Source of the DNA: Annona cherimola
Taxonomy: Eukaryota; Streptophyta; Magnoliopsida; Magnoliales; Annonaceae
Assembly: GCA_030490835.1 (NCBI GenBank)
Contig: CM059977.1
Coordinates: 11,374,765-11,438,764, forward strand
Direction of reading: 5' to 3'
Length of the DNA: 64,000 nt
Position 1 is the first letter of the stretch; each line of letters begins with the position of its first letter. Shown here one piece after another: positions 46,801 to 59,033 of this stretch. Below the pieces are notes generated by a model. It saw only the letters and a program-made list of their open reading frames with translations. It was not told where the DNA came from and did no database searches. The translations under genes were made by a program, and so were the position numbers.

Positions 46801-47426
46801 TATAGTTTGAGTTTCACTAAACAACCTTTCTTCAGTTACAATGAGATGAATTTCTTTGTGTTTTGAATTCACAACTTTCAGATAACTTTTCGAGATTTTC
46901 AGTCACTATCCCTTTAGTATCCAGATGTCTTCTCTTGATTCCGATAATCCAATACTAAGTTTAAAATATTAACAAATAAAATTAAAGAAACTTATAACTA
47001 ATTTAGTACATATGTTATAAACTAGTTCAATACATGAAATGACCTATAGTCATTAAGAAAAATAAATGAAACAACTATAAAGTAGAGGATTAAAATATTA
47101 TAGTCATTTCAAACTCTTCGTCAAATCCAAGCTCTTCTTCTTTAGGACTTGAAGTTTAAAATGTAGTCTCCTTATATAGCCTTAGATTAGCACCAAATTC
47201 TAAGTTATAAAGTTTTTAAATTATTGAAGAAGTATCCAAACTCTAGCCTTGAAAATCATATCTCAAAGTTGATTGTAGAATACCCGAGTCTATTGACATT
47301 TTGTGTATTTACAAAATATCAATACATGTGGTGTTTAGAGAGTTCAAAATTTTTGATTTCATACATCTAATAAAGTTCAAAATAAATTATCATAAAAAAA
47401 AGTTCAAAATAAATACATCAGCAATG

Positions 47427-47708
47427 TGTGTTTGGTAAGTGATAAAATTTTTGAATGAAAAGTTTTTTATGTAAAAATTTTGAAAATAAAAAAATAATAT
47501 AATATGATATGGGTAATGATGAGGAATAAAAAAATAAAGTTAAAATAAATAAGTTAGTGATATGAGTAATTGTATAAAAATGATTGAAAAATATGATAGT
47601 TTGTATAGAAAAATATGAAGAAATAATTAAGAGTTATGGTAGTTATAGATAGTGAAAAGTTTTAGACTAAAAAATTTTAAATGAAAAATTTTATCTTGAA
47701 ACAAACAT
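47427..47708. mobile_element. 280-bp MITE family copy
   Basis: tgtgtttggtaagtgataaa at the left; aatatgatatgggtaatgat, aaataaataagttagtgata and gtgaaaagttttagactaaa inside; ends gaaacaaacata. Confidence 0.6.
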
Positions 47709-48564
47709 ACTTGAAGAAATCTCACATTATTAAAAGTCTTGAAAAGTTCCTAAATTTAATGTGAAATAAGCTTCCTAACTTGGTTAGTCATTTTGGGATA
47801 GAAGTAAGGTGTTAGAGTTACACCTAAGCTCATTTGTGTTTATCCCCCCTTTATGATATTTGTTCAAATCTTTGGTCCAAAACACGGGGATTCTCAATCA
47901 TACATTTGAAATTAATTATAAATATAATATTGAGCATGAGTATTACCCACTAGTAGGTTAGTAAGACTTTTGATTATTATAATCCAATTAAATAAGTAAT
48001 TCAACTAAAAAAATTGATTTAAGTTTTCCCTCAAAAGTAAATAGCTACGGGTGTAATTTGGTCTGGGCTCAAGTCGAACTCAATTTCTGATAGTGCCAAA
48101 GTTTTTTTATTTCTAACCTAACCCTGATTTCACAGGTGAGACGGGATGCGGATAAGATATAATTTTCTATTTTCCAACAATACTTTTTTCCATTTCTATA
48201 AAAGTGTAACTTGTTTTTTTCATTTTTCATATAATTTTTTTCTAATCCTCATACAACCTTTCTATTTCTACTTTCATCTCGTATTTTTATCTCATCCAAG
48301 CTATGAAATAAAGTCCACTGGAGAGTAAGAATTTATTACTTGTGGTTTGTTGTTTTATAAGCTGGTGACTACCCTGCTGGGCAAGATCCTTTTGGGAAGG
48401 ATGAAATTTGAAATGAGTGAGGTGAACTCTCATGATGATACAATGACCAATGGAGACTCCCATGTGTAGCACTTGTTTTGCAAATGGTGAAATTAATGAT
48501 TTTATAAACATGTTCATTATTTTGCATGTGCACAGGTTTGCACTCTATATTTGTCGTCTACATG

Positions 48565-48828
48565 GGTGTTTGACAAACACAAAATTTTTTCAATTAAAAT
48601 TTTTTAAATTTTTATAACTATCTTATTTTTTATATTTTTCCATACAACTTCACTACTTTTCACTCATTCCAATACAACTACTCATACAACTAACCTATTT
48701 ATTTTAACTTTATTATCTTTACTCTTTATTATTACTCCAATCATATCATATTATTTCCTACTAATTTAAAAAGTTTTATATCGAAAGCTTTTTATTGAAA
48801 GTTTTACTACTTCCCAAACACGCCTTAT
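48565..48828. mobile_element. 280-bp MITE family copy (inverse orientation)
   Basis: gggtgtttgacaaacaca at the left, then ccatacaacttcactacttt, attttaactttattatcttt and catatcatattatttcctac, ending cttcccaaacacgcc. Confidence 0.6.
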
Positions 48829-49879
48829 GTATACTAAGCTGCGATTGTGCCCATGTGCTAGAAGGCAAGCTCACATATAGCTTTGTATTTGTTAATGAAA
48901 ACAAAATTCCTAATTCTTTTTTTAAAATTTTTGTGTAATCAAATAACAAAGGTTAACAATATTTATGTTTGTTTTCCACTTTCCACCTAATTAGATAAAA
49001 AAATAATAATAGATAAATGGGGTTACTTGTTTGTATTTTAATTCATATTTCAAAATCCCGATGCTAGACGCTATAAAATCTGAAAGCAACATTGACTACC
49101 TTCCTAATAAGTAGCAACAGTCCCGCCGCATGTTCATCTGCGTCCCATTCAGAAATTATATATGGGGTAATCCAGACCATCCATCTTGTTGTTCTTGGAT
49201 TAACCAGGTCCATTTTCTTACAACACGAAAAACAGAATTAATAATTTATACGTGATGTATAGGATGATACCAAGCAAGGAAGGAATACATTGATTTTGTC
49301 CACGTACCATTTCTCGTCCTTTAATAAAAAGTATTATTTATTTTATCTCTATTATTCTATTTCCCATCATGAGTTAACGTTGTATCCCATTTTCCCACCG
49401 TTGTATATTTACTCTCTTCTGTTCACCCCTCCATTTTCTGTTGTTGTCGTCTTTCTCGTATTTGAATCCTGCTTTATTATAACTCTTGAGGAGGTGGTCC
49501 AATCTCTCTCAGATGGTTGAAAGTCCGGACAGCTGCAAATCAGGGCAACATGACAGGAGGATGGCAAATCACCACCTTCTTTTAAATTCTTGTCATTACC
49601 AAGCAGGAAATTTCGCAACATCCCCATCCTGTCTCCTGTAAACAATTACGATGGAATGGCTCTTCACATTTCTTATTTTCGTGCGCATTTCATATGGGTT
49701 AGCTAATTAAGTGTGTATTTTGCTGCTGTCTAAAAAAAATTTTGTACTCTAATTTTTTATAGCATATTTAATCATTATTTGTATGATATGACTTTCTTTA
49801 TCTAATTGGGTGAGTCCGAAAATTACATATTAGTTGACATTCTTTCTATTGGTGAGAGCAAAATTAAAATGATTTACAG

Positions 49880-50300
49880 TTAATCTCAAATATACTAACT
49901 ACATTTTACCTTAATTCCAAATATACTCACTACGTTTGCATTTAATTCCAAAAATACTCATTCTGTGAGTTAATACTGTTAGAGAATATATGAAATTACT
50001 ATTATGCTTCTCAATTTTATAACACTTGTGTAAAAATTGAATGTTATGTCTGGCTATTGCCCTAATTGCACATGAATTCTAAATTTAGAGTGTCTTAATT
50101 TCATTTTTTATTTATTCTACCATTTATTATTTTGCAACAGGGATATTTTGAGTATTTAAAAAATCTAACTAACGGTTTTGATAAAATGGGTAATTTTTGG
50201 ATTAAATGCAAACGTAGTGGATATATGTGAGATTTTGAAAACACAGTGGATATATTAAAAATTAAGGTCAGACATAGTGGGTATATTTGGGGATAACCAA
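49880..50300. mobile_element. Foldback element (caaatatactcac family)
   Basis: Left: atctcaaatatactaactac and ccttaattccaaatatactc. Right: ggtcagacatagtgggtata and tttggggataacc. The halves are inverted over about 90 bp. Same family as the interrupted element at 26222-27053. Confidence 0.55.
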
Positions 50301-53038
50301 ATTATTTACTATGAGGTAGACAAATCAACATGCAAGAATAAGTTTTAGTCATATCATCATTCCGTAAACTTAATTTATTCATTTTTATCATATTTTTAAT
50401 ATTGTCTTTGCTTCCATCCTCCATGGCCTACATAATTAACTAATGTTTTTGAGTTTTTTGTATAGATAGACTACATTTTAGTGTCTATGTGGATATTTGA
50501 GAAGTATGCATCCAAAATGCATGCTAGTGTTAGTAAAAATAATTTCGAAAAAGGATTATTTTGAAATAAGTTCATAAGTTTTACTCTTATTTTTATATAT
50601 GACTACACATTTATAAAAATGGTTAATATAATTGCACATTTTCATCATATTTCCAAACATGACAACACCACATTTTTGTTGGTGTTTTTATCAAAATATC
50701 CTTGACTAAAACCTAAATCTAGACAAAAAAAATAAGTTATTGATATATATGATTATCAAAATATCAACCTTAATAATGTGTAGTAAAAATCGTTCTTTAC
50801 CAGAGAGACAAGAAGATGAATTCTAAATTTTTTTTTATTACATTGGACTACAATGGAGATTACTCTCTTGTCAGCACTTGAAGTCAGGACCAAGAGTCAT
50901 GCACTGTATGTCATACTATTATGTTATGCCTTGGCTGATAAATAAATTTAAATTTTAACCAAAGATATTTAATAAAAATACATTGGTAAAACTTGTTGCA
51001 TTATTATATTTGAAAAATATAGTAAATATATGTTGTTATATTTGTTATTTTTATAAATATGGGGTTGTATTTAAAAACATAGGTAAATTTTGTGTTCATA
51101 TTTTCAATTCATTAATCCTTAGACAAATGAAATTCATATTAAAACGGGAGAAATGATCGAAAAAATCGTGAATGTGCAGGTGTTAGAAGAGCAGTATTTC
51201 TGAAGATTTCTCTCCCCAGCGCCTGTGATCCATTTGCGTGGAACACTAGGAATTGGGAGCAACTGGACGGTCTCGATCTTACCCACGTCATTTTCGCTAC
51301 GGACATCTTCCGGAAAATGATGTTTCGATGCATTAATAAAATGTAAACAGAGAAATGGGGTCCAGTCCATTTGCCAAGAATGCCCCAAAAGTAGCTTTCT
51401 TTCTTTCACCCATCCATTTCATCGTATTTTTACCTTCTCCCGCTTCAAAGCTGGCCACCTGGAATCATCTTATTATGAATTGCATAAGTAAACAAAAAGG
51501 TTGGGGCTAATCAGTAACCCAGTTGCTGCACAAGCCTAAACTGGAACTTACATTTCATATCAATTCAAAGCAATTATATCAGGTTGCTGTTTTGTGTAGT
51601 ATTGGTGGAAAGCAACCCAGTTGAAAGCAAGTATATCTTGTTATTGCTTTGCGTAGTATTGGTGGAAAGTAAATTTGTAACTGCCTAAAAGCCAAATATA
51701 AAATTCATCAGCTAAATATAATTTTAGTAAGAAAAGAGCATGTTTCGACGTCTGTTTAAGCGTAGGACGGCTATACTTTTATCAAATGCAATCCTTATCT
51801 AAACACACCAAATCATACAAATTAGTTAATTATATAACTGTAAAATGAATATGAAAGAAATTAAATATTTAGAGTCTGACACATATGGTGACATTAATGA
51901 AAGAAAATTATTATGCAACGATATCTGGACAATGTTAATCAAAGTAAGCAAAATTAAAATAGCCAAACTGGTACCGTTCAAAAATATAGACCACGGTGGA
52001 AAAAGGAAAAAAATATTATCAACAACAAGTGTTAAATTAAACATTAGAGAATGAATTTTCTAAGTACATCTATATGGGTTTTAATCCAATACATATATGC
52101 GTATGAGTCTTAATACTTACAAGTGTTTTGAACCTTTTATTTGAAATTTTTTCTTTTCATTTACATATAAAATTAATAATTTTTGTAGATCCAATTAGAA
52201 CAGTGCTCACACTATTGGCAGGCAATAAAGCCAAGAGAGGGTGTTGGTACAAAATTCAAGACTGGAATGGCATGAAGAGCGGTATATGGCATGAGGTACT
52301 TGGACTCAATTTTTATATATGAAAATTTATTATTTTTGAATTTTTATATATTTTATAACTTCAAAAGAATGAGAATGGGAATGTACAATGCTAAAAGCCA
52401 ATATATTAACACATTGCAATCAAATTATCCTACTTTTTCATTTTTAACCCCTAATTTTAAGTATGTTCTAATATTTTTTCTATAACTAATTTATCTATTT
52501 TTACTTTATTTTTACTTAGCTTCTATTATACCTCATCTGTACTCTATTCCCATTTCCCCTGTACCACCACACAGAACAAGGATAAAAACTGTTACATTTT
52601 GAAATTAAAAAACAATAACATTCAATATATGAACTAAACACACGTTAGCCAGCCTAAATATGACCCCAAAAACAAAAAAGCACCTGCACGTATCCAAGCT
52701 CTTCATTTGACAGCCGTTGAAAATAGATTAAAGGTCTGTCTGGTTAAATGCCTGGGTTTACTTATCAGAAAAATATGTTGGCCTATGGCACCCAAAAGCG
52801 AAGCCCACGTGACCAAGCGACACTGGCACGGCCCTGATTACAGCAGGTTGCATCTGTCTAAGGAATGGAGCTTCAGAGGCAGCATTCGGCATCTTTTAAA
52901 AAATGTAGCCGTTGTATCTTGCGAGAAATAAACAATAGCGAGGGAGAGGCCGAAAAATAGCCGTTGGGCGTAGCGGAGGAAGCGCCTCTGACCCAATCCA
53001 CCTGACTTGCTCCGATTTTCCCTCCACAACACCGTTAG

Positions 53039-53040
<2 letters not shown>

Positions 53041-53076
<36 letters not shown>
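53041..53076. repeat. (CT)n microsatellite in 5' leader
   Basis: About 18 CT units, ending some 170 bp before the receptor-kinase ATG. Such pyrimidine tracts are common in plant core promoters and 5' UTRs. Confidence 0.9.
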
Positions 53077-53078
<2 letters not shown>

Positions 53079-53244
53079 TCAATTCTTTCACATGATTTCA
53101 ACAAAGACCCACATCTCCCACTACAACACAAGACGCTCTCCCTATTATTCATGGACCTAGGACAGAGGGAGGCGTTGCCTGAGTAGAAACCCATTGCACT
53201 TTCTCTCTTTCTCTCTGTCTTCTTTCTACACCTTGCTCACTGCA

Positions 53245-56180
53245 ATGAACCTTTCCCAACTGAGTTTCAAGGCATTTTGCCCGCACCCATTTCAGCTTTT
53301 GCAATTGCTGATGAAAAACCAGTTCTGGAATTACCGTACCCCAGACTCAAAGAGCGCAAAATTGAAGAAACCAACATCCCACAGCAACTCATCTCGGCAT
53401 CTTCCATACGGGTTCCTCGTCCATCTTCTCTGCCTGCTTGTTGTCATGCTGCCTGATGTTTCGGGCCAACCGTGGGATGGCGTCGTTGTTACCCAAGCAG
53501 ACTATCAAGCCCTGCAGGCATTCAAGCACGAGCTGAGCGATCCCAGAGGAGTGCTAAGAAGCTGGAACGACAGCGGCCTTAGCGCCTGCTCTGGCGGGTG
53601 GATCGGGATCAAATGCGTCAAAGGACAGGTGATCTCCATCCAGCTTCCATGGAGAGGATTGGCTGGTCAGATATCTGAGAAGGTGGGTCAGCTTAGCGCC
53701 CTTCGCAAGCTTAGCCTCCATGACAATCTCATCGGAGGGCGGGTTCCGTCGTCACTTGGCTTTCTCCCTTATCTCCGCGGCGTCTCCCTCTTCAACAACC
53801 GTCTATTTGGCTCCATCCCACCCTCTCTTGGCTCATGCCCCCTGCTTCAGTCCCTCGATCTCAGCAATAACTCCCTCACCGGCCCCATTCCTGCATCCCT
53901 TTCCAACTCTACCAAACTCTACCGACTGAATCTCAGCTACAACAGCCTCTCTGGTTCAATCCCAGCAGGTCTCTCACTCATCCCAGCTCTAACATTCCTT
54001 GCTTTACAGCTCAACAATCTGTCAGGCTCTGTTCCCGATAATTGGGGAGAAGGATACCAGCTGAAGTCACTGGCTCTTGACTACAACTCGCTTACTGGAG
54101 GAATTCCCACCACTTTGGGGAGGTTGCAAAAACTTGAAGAGATTTCTATCAGCAATAACAAGATCAACGGAAGCATTCCCTCCAGCCTCACCAACTTATC
54201 TTCTCTTGTCCGGCTGGACCTCAGCAACAACCGCATCGATGGCCAGATACCCGAAGCCGTCGATGGACTACAGAATCTGTCCGTCATCCTCCTGAAAGGA
54301 AATGAATTCAGTGGCTCAATTCCAGAAACTCTTGGAAACATTTCCGGGTTGTCCACATTGGATTTATCTGAAAATAGTCTCGCTGGTGGGATTCCAGCAT
54401 CAATTGCCAATCTTTCGAACTTGGTATCTTTCAATGTCTCTTACAACAATCTCTCTGGTGCTGTTCCGCTCCCGCTATCTGAGAAATTCAATTCAAGCTC
54501 TTTCAGAGGAAACCTTCAGCTGTGTGGTTACAGCGTCTCGGTCCCTTGTCAAGCTCCTCCACCGTCGCCACAAAATCCTAGCCCCTCCTCCGCATCCCAC
54601 CGTCGTCGGAAACTCAGCACCAAAGACATCATTCTCATTGCTGCAGGAGCGCTCCTCGCGGTTCTGCTTGTGGTCTGCTGCATTCTGCTCTGCTGTCTGG
54701 TTAGGAAGAGGACTACCGCTGTGAGAAAGAGTCCCACTGCAGGAGCAGCTGCTGCAGGTAGGAGCGAGAAAGAGGCTGCTGCAGGGGCAACAGAGGTTGA
54801 GGGTGGGGAGGCTGGGGGAAAGCTGGTGCATTTTGATGGGCCGATGGTTTTTACCGCCGACGATCTTTTGTGCGCGACGGCGGAGATCATGGGCAAGAGC
54901 ACATATGGTACTGTGTACAAAGCCACATTGGAGGATGGAAGTCAGGTGGCTGTGAAGAGGCTGAGGGAGAAGATTGCAAAGACTCAGAGAGAGTTTGAGG
55001 TGGAGGTGAATGCACTGGGGAAGATTCGGCACCCGAATCTCTTGGCCTTAAGAGCTTACTATCTGGGGCCCAAAGGGGAGAAGCTACTTGTCTTTGATTT
55101 CATGCCCAAAGGAAGTCTTGCAACTTTCCTCCATGGTAAATCCCGCAACTCCTCCATTCACTCTTATTTCTGACGCTATTCTTGCACAGGCCACTGAATG
55201 AACAAACCTTTGAAGAACCCAAATTTCTGATTGCGCAATATCAAATATTTTGATTTTCGAGGCCTAAACATGAGTGTTACACAATGCCATGTGTCTACAA
55301 GTATTCTAGTTGAACAAACAACAGAGATAGAGACAACCAGTCCAATATCTTTGGGTATCCAATCTTCCACTCGCCATTTTTAGTTTATTGTCACAAACAC
55401 CATTCTTCCATGTATGATTTACGGAGGATGGGTTAAATGGTCAGACAAAGGGAAAAGGCCAGAAGACCATAGCCTATTTATAATTTTATGCGTTTTCGAA
55501 CCTGACAGCTAGAATATCTATTGATAAGCTATTTTGCTGCAGCTCGCGGGCATGATACACCCATCAACTGGGCAACGAGGATGAACATAGCCATTGGTGC
55601 AGCTCGTGGCCTCAGCTACCTCCACACCCATGAGAACATTGTCCACGGGAACCTGACATCTGGCAACATCTTGATTGACGACGACGACAATGCCAAGATT
55701 GCAGATTTTGGCCTATCACGGTTGATGACTACAGCTGCCAACTCCAATGTCATAGCTACCGCAGGGGCGCTGGGCTACCGGGCGCCCGAGCTTTCGAAAC
55801 TCAAGAAAGCAAACACAAAAACAGATGTGTACAGCCTAGGGGTGATCATCCTGGAGCTCTTGACTGGCAAATCCCCAGGCGAGGTCATGAACGGCGTTGA
55901 TCTGCCACAGTGGGTTGCATCGATTGTGAAGGAAGAATGGACTAATGAGGTGTTTGATCTGGATCTGATGAGGGATGCATCAACCACAGGTGATGAATTG
56001 CTCAATACATTGAAACTGGCCCTTCACTGTGTGGACCCATCCCCGGCAGCCCGCCCAGAAGTTCAGCAAGTTCTCCAGCAGCTGGAGGAGATCAAACCTG
56101 AATTGGCAGCTGCACCTGCAGCAGCAGATGATGGTGCCGGAGAAGGAGCCACTTCTTCCACTGCTGGAGAACAGGAATGA
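53245..56180 (+). CDS. LRR receptor-like kinase, IMK2/IMK3-like, atypical catalytic loop
   Basis: Two exons, 53245-55135 and 55543-56180, joined across a 407-bp GT-AG intron inside the kinase domain, give 842 residues from ATG 53245; a second in-frame ATG at 53311 ([11 protein letters not shown]) is an equally plausible start and gives 820. Order: hydrophobic signal/anchor at about 55-74 ([16 protein letters not shown]), LRR N-terminal cap ([26 protein letters not shown]), about ten plant LRRs to about residue 410, a proline-rich spacer, transmembrane helix at about 460-485 ([20 protein letters not shown]), a variable Ala/Gly-rich region, and the kinase domain from about 537. The glycine loop ([11 protein letters not shown]), VAVK lysine, DFG and APE motifs are present, but the catalytic loop reads [11 protein letters not shown], with Asn where the HRD Asp should be. 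This is typical of the IMK/meristematic-RLK group and suggests weak or no phosphotransfer. The protein probably signals at the plasma membrane with a partner kinase. Alternative: another pollen- or meristem-type LRR III/IMK relative. Confidence 0.92.
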
Positions 56181-56399
56181 AGGAGGGCCTCCTTTTGATT
56201 CTTTTTTTTTCATCAGTTTTGGAAAATATTTGTACTATTAGTAGTTCTGGTTCTGATTCTTTTATTCTTCTCAGACTGAGATGACTGTTATCTGTTGGGG
56301 TACTATTCAGTGCTAGGAGTAATAGAGGTATGTAAATATGTAGAAATATGCTTCAGAATGCGTGTTCTGATTATTGGGCTTCAATTGGGCTACAATCGC

Positions 56400-57965
56400 A
56401 CAGTGCAACTGTTCGGGGTGGGCTGGGTTGAGCCTAAACCCGGCCCGTTGAACTCAATTTCCAATGTGTTATAACTTACTTTTTTACAATTCGAACCTAA
56501 TTTAAAAATATGATCTGATGAGAGTAATCTCGATTTTTCATTTTATATTTATTATAAAATATATTATATGCATGATATATAAACAATATTTCTTTATAGA
56601 GGAGTGATTCTATTAGCCCGGATTAAGTAAATGCCCCACTTAGCCCACCTTAAAAAACCTATTTATAACAAAAAACATAACTTTTTTCTTCGTGCACTTG
56701 TTCATCTAAGTGTATTTAATATATAGACCAAGTTTTACCATTTTTTAATATGTTTATCTATTTTTCAAGATTTTCAAACATCTATCTGTATATATATATT
56801 TAAAATATCCTTATTTTTAAAAATCTAAAAAAAAATATATGTACATATCCAAAAATGGTAAAACTATATATTAAATACACTTAGATAAACAAGTGTACGA
56901 AGAAAAAAATAAAAAAATATATTTTAAATAGGATTTTTGATGTGGGCTAAGTGAGACATTTACTTAGTCCGAGCTAACAGGATCATTCCTTTTCTTTATA
57001 TTTTGTGTATTTTATGTTATTTATATTTATATTTGAATACATGTTTAGCATATTATAATGAGTCCGACTTCTATATATGCGGATGTACTAATTTACTTAG
57101 TTTGGGTCCTATTTTGATGATTTGTTAAATTCAATACATCAATTGTATGTAGCACTAACATTTTATTTATATACTAAAAATCATATCATTTAGATGTTTG
57201 TGTATACTACATCTTCTACGAGTATATAAAAATGTATACAAATTTAATAAATCACTTGAATCTATACATCAAAGTTTGAAAATATTATAAAATTCTATAG
57301 AATCACTAATCTAAATAGGATGAATATTGTAAATATTTTAGATATTAAATTGAGATCTCATGGATCCTTATAATAAACAATTCATTTTTAATGGATTTAA
57401 AGTCACTCTTAAGTAATTGTTAATTTTGAGAATGATGTAAGTTATGAATTTAGATAATTTTTTGTATCTAAATAAAATGAATAGCGGTAAATACAATTGA
57501 TGGATTGGATTTAACAAAATTATCAATACAGGGCACGAACTAGATGAACGCATTGAAGTGAAGTAGTACATCTTGATGCATAGAAGTCGAACTTTTGTAA
57601 TTATATTATAAATAAAGTATATTATTTTTATCTTTTATCTTTTATTTCTGTCATTTACTTCAATGTTCATTAAATTTTATTCCTTTCGTCTTTTTTATAT
57701 TAAAATTTTATTCCAAAATATTCTCTATACTGCTATATATTTTAAAAATTCATAGTTTGACAATATATCATTATTTTTTTATATGATTTGTTATTATTAT
57801 ATATTTATATGAAATTCTAAATTTATTATTCTTAAATGAAACTTAAATACAATAACCTAAATTTCAACCACAAACTCAATCCGAACTGAATTTTCAAAGA
57901 TAAGATTAGGATTAAGATTAGAGGTAAAATGAACCGAATTTTATGAGCCTAAGCTGCACCCTTGC
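56400..57965. mobile_element. AT-rich TIR element interrupted by other insertions
   Basis: Left part (gtgcaactgttcggggtggg, cgaacctaatttaaaaatat, ttttcattttatatttatta) and right part (attttcaaagataagattag, cctaagctgcacccttgcc) match the uninterrupted element at 27201-27803. The left half stops at 56598, where the foldback MITE starts, and resumes at 56991; a further unrelated stretch (about 57062-57595) appears inserted as well. Confidence 0.5.
56599..56990. mobile_element. Foldback MITE, second terminus type, 392 bp
   Basis: A 10-bp perfect duplication TTTCTTTATA (56589-56598 and 56991-57000) flanks it. Termini are gaggagtgattctattagcc and, on the other strand, aggaatgatcctgttagctc, continuing through aagtaaatg and cacttagccca. 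The core (aagtgtatttaatatataga, aagttttaccattttttaat) resembles the core of the gggtgca-ended family at 24.6-34.3 kb. Confidence 0.8.
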
Positions 57966-58404
57966 CGTCACCAATGCATACCATGTGTAAACCTTCCTTA
58001 GCATGCAACGCTGCTACGCAAGTCTATATAAATATTTCCAGCATTAGACAGATATTCTGCCTTTTCTTCTATAAAGAAACATCGCAGGCCGGTTCATGGA
58101 TTACCTATAATTTTTCTTTATAAATGTCTGAGCCCCGTCCAGATTTCAACCATGTGAAACTTGCTTGCTTAAAAAAAAAAAGAAAAAGAAATAAAGTATG
58201 GATACATGCGCCCATGTATAAAAAATATTTTTTATTTTTAAATTAAAAATATTTGGAATTTATAAAGTTCAGGAAGTGAAAAAATTGTTACGTTAAAAAT
58301 TTTTTCGAGTCCATGTATCTATGCAAAAAGTACAAATAAAATAAAAATCATTCCATCTTATGCGAGCATTGAGTTGAAACTCTATTTTTTTTGTATAGAA
58401 GTGT

Positions 58405-58690
58405 CATCCTTTTAGCTCGTTTAAGTAATGACTTACTTAGCCAATATTAACAAATTTATTTATTATTTTTTAAAATTTTTTCTCCATAAACTTGTTAATA
58501 TAGATATATTTACTATATAATTTAAGTATTATCATTTTTGGATATAATTTTTAAATTTTTAAATGTAATGGTATTTTAAACATATCTGGTAAAATATATT
58601 TTATATCTTAAATATATCTACATTAATCAGTTTATGAAAATATTTGTATAAAATTTTCAAATTGGCCCGAGCTAACAGCATCCTACTTCT
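58405..58690. mobile_element. Foldback MITE, second terminus type
   Basis: Left agaagtgtcatccttttagc with gacttacttagcc; right, on the other strand, agaagtaggatgctgttagc. Flanks tctatttttttttgta and tctattttgta suggest a slipped target duplication. Confidence 0.55.
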
Positions 58691-58758
58691 ATTTTGTAAA
58701 AGTAGACGCTTTAGTGAAAATTACATTTTTGTGAGTTCCTCTTCGGTGCAGCCTACAG

Positions 58759-59033
58759 GCGTGTTTGGTAATGAATAAAACTTTTGCTGAAAAGTTTTAG
58801 AGATTAAAAGTTGTCAAATGATGTGATATGATAGGGGTAATGATGAGTAGTAAAGAGAATAAAATTAAAATAGATAGGTTAGTTGTGTGGATAGTTGTAT
58901 AGAAATGATTGAAAAGTAGGGTAGTTGTATAGGAAAATGTGAAAAAATGATTAAAAAATATGATAGTGATAGAGAGTGAAAAGTTTTAAATTGAAAATTT
59001 TAATTTGACATTTTCTATCAATTGCTAAACACA
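58759..59033. mobile_element. 280-bp MITE family copy
   Basis: Near-consensus copy: ggcgtgtttggtaatgaata, gtcaaatgatgtgatatgat, aaaatagataggttagttgt, gaaatgattgaaaagtaggg, ending ttgctaaacacac. Very close to the copy at 26678. Confidence 0.7.

Larger units (their letters stand above)
44449..53244. other. Long gene-free stretch
   Basis: About 8.8 kb without a supported gene. Features seen: an old LTR fragment with short palindromes (45590-46800), two 280-bp MITEs (47427, 48565), a foldback element (49880-50300), a second foldback-like stretch at about 50530-51090, and a CT microsatellite just before the receptor kinase. The ORF at 51134-51409 (minus) resembles no family I know. Confidence 0.5.
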
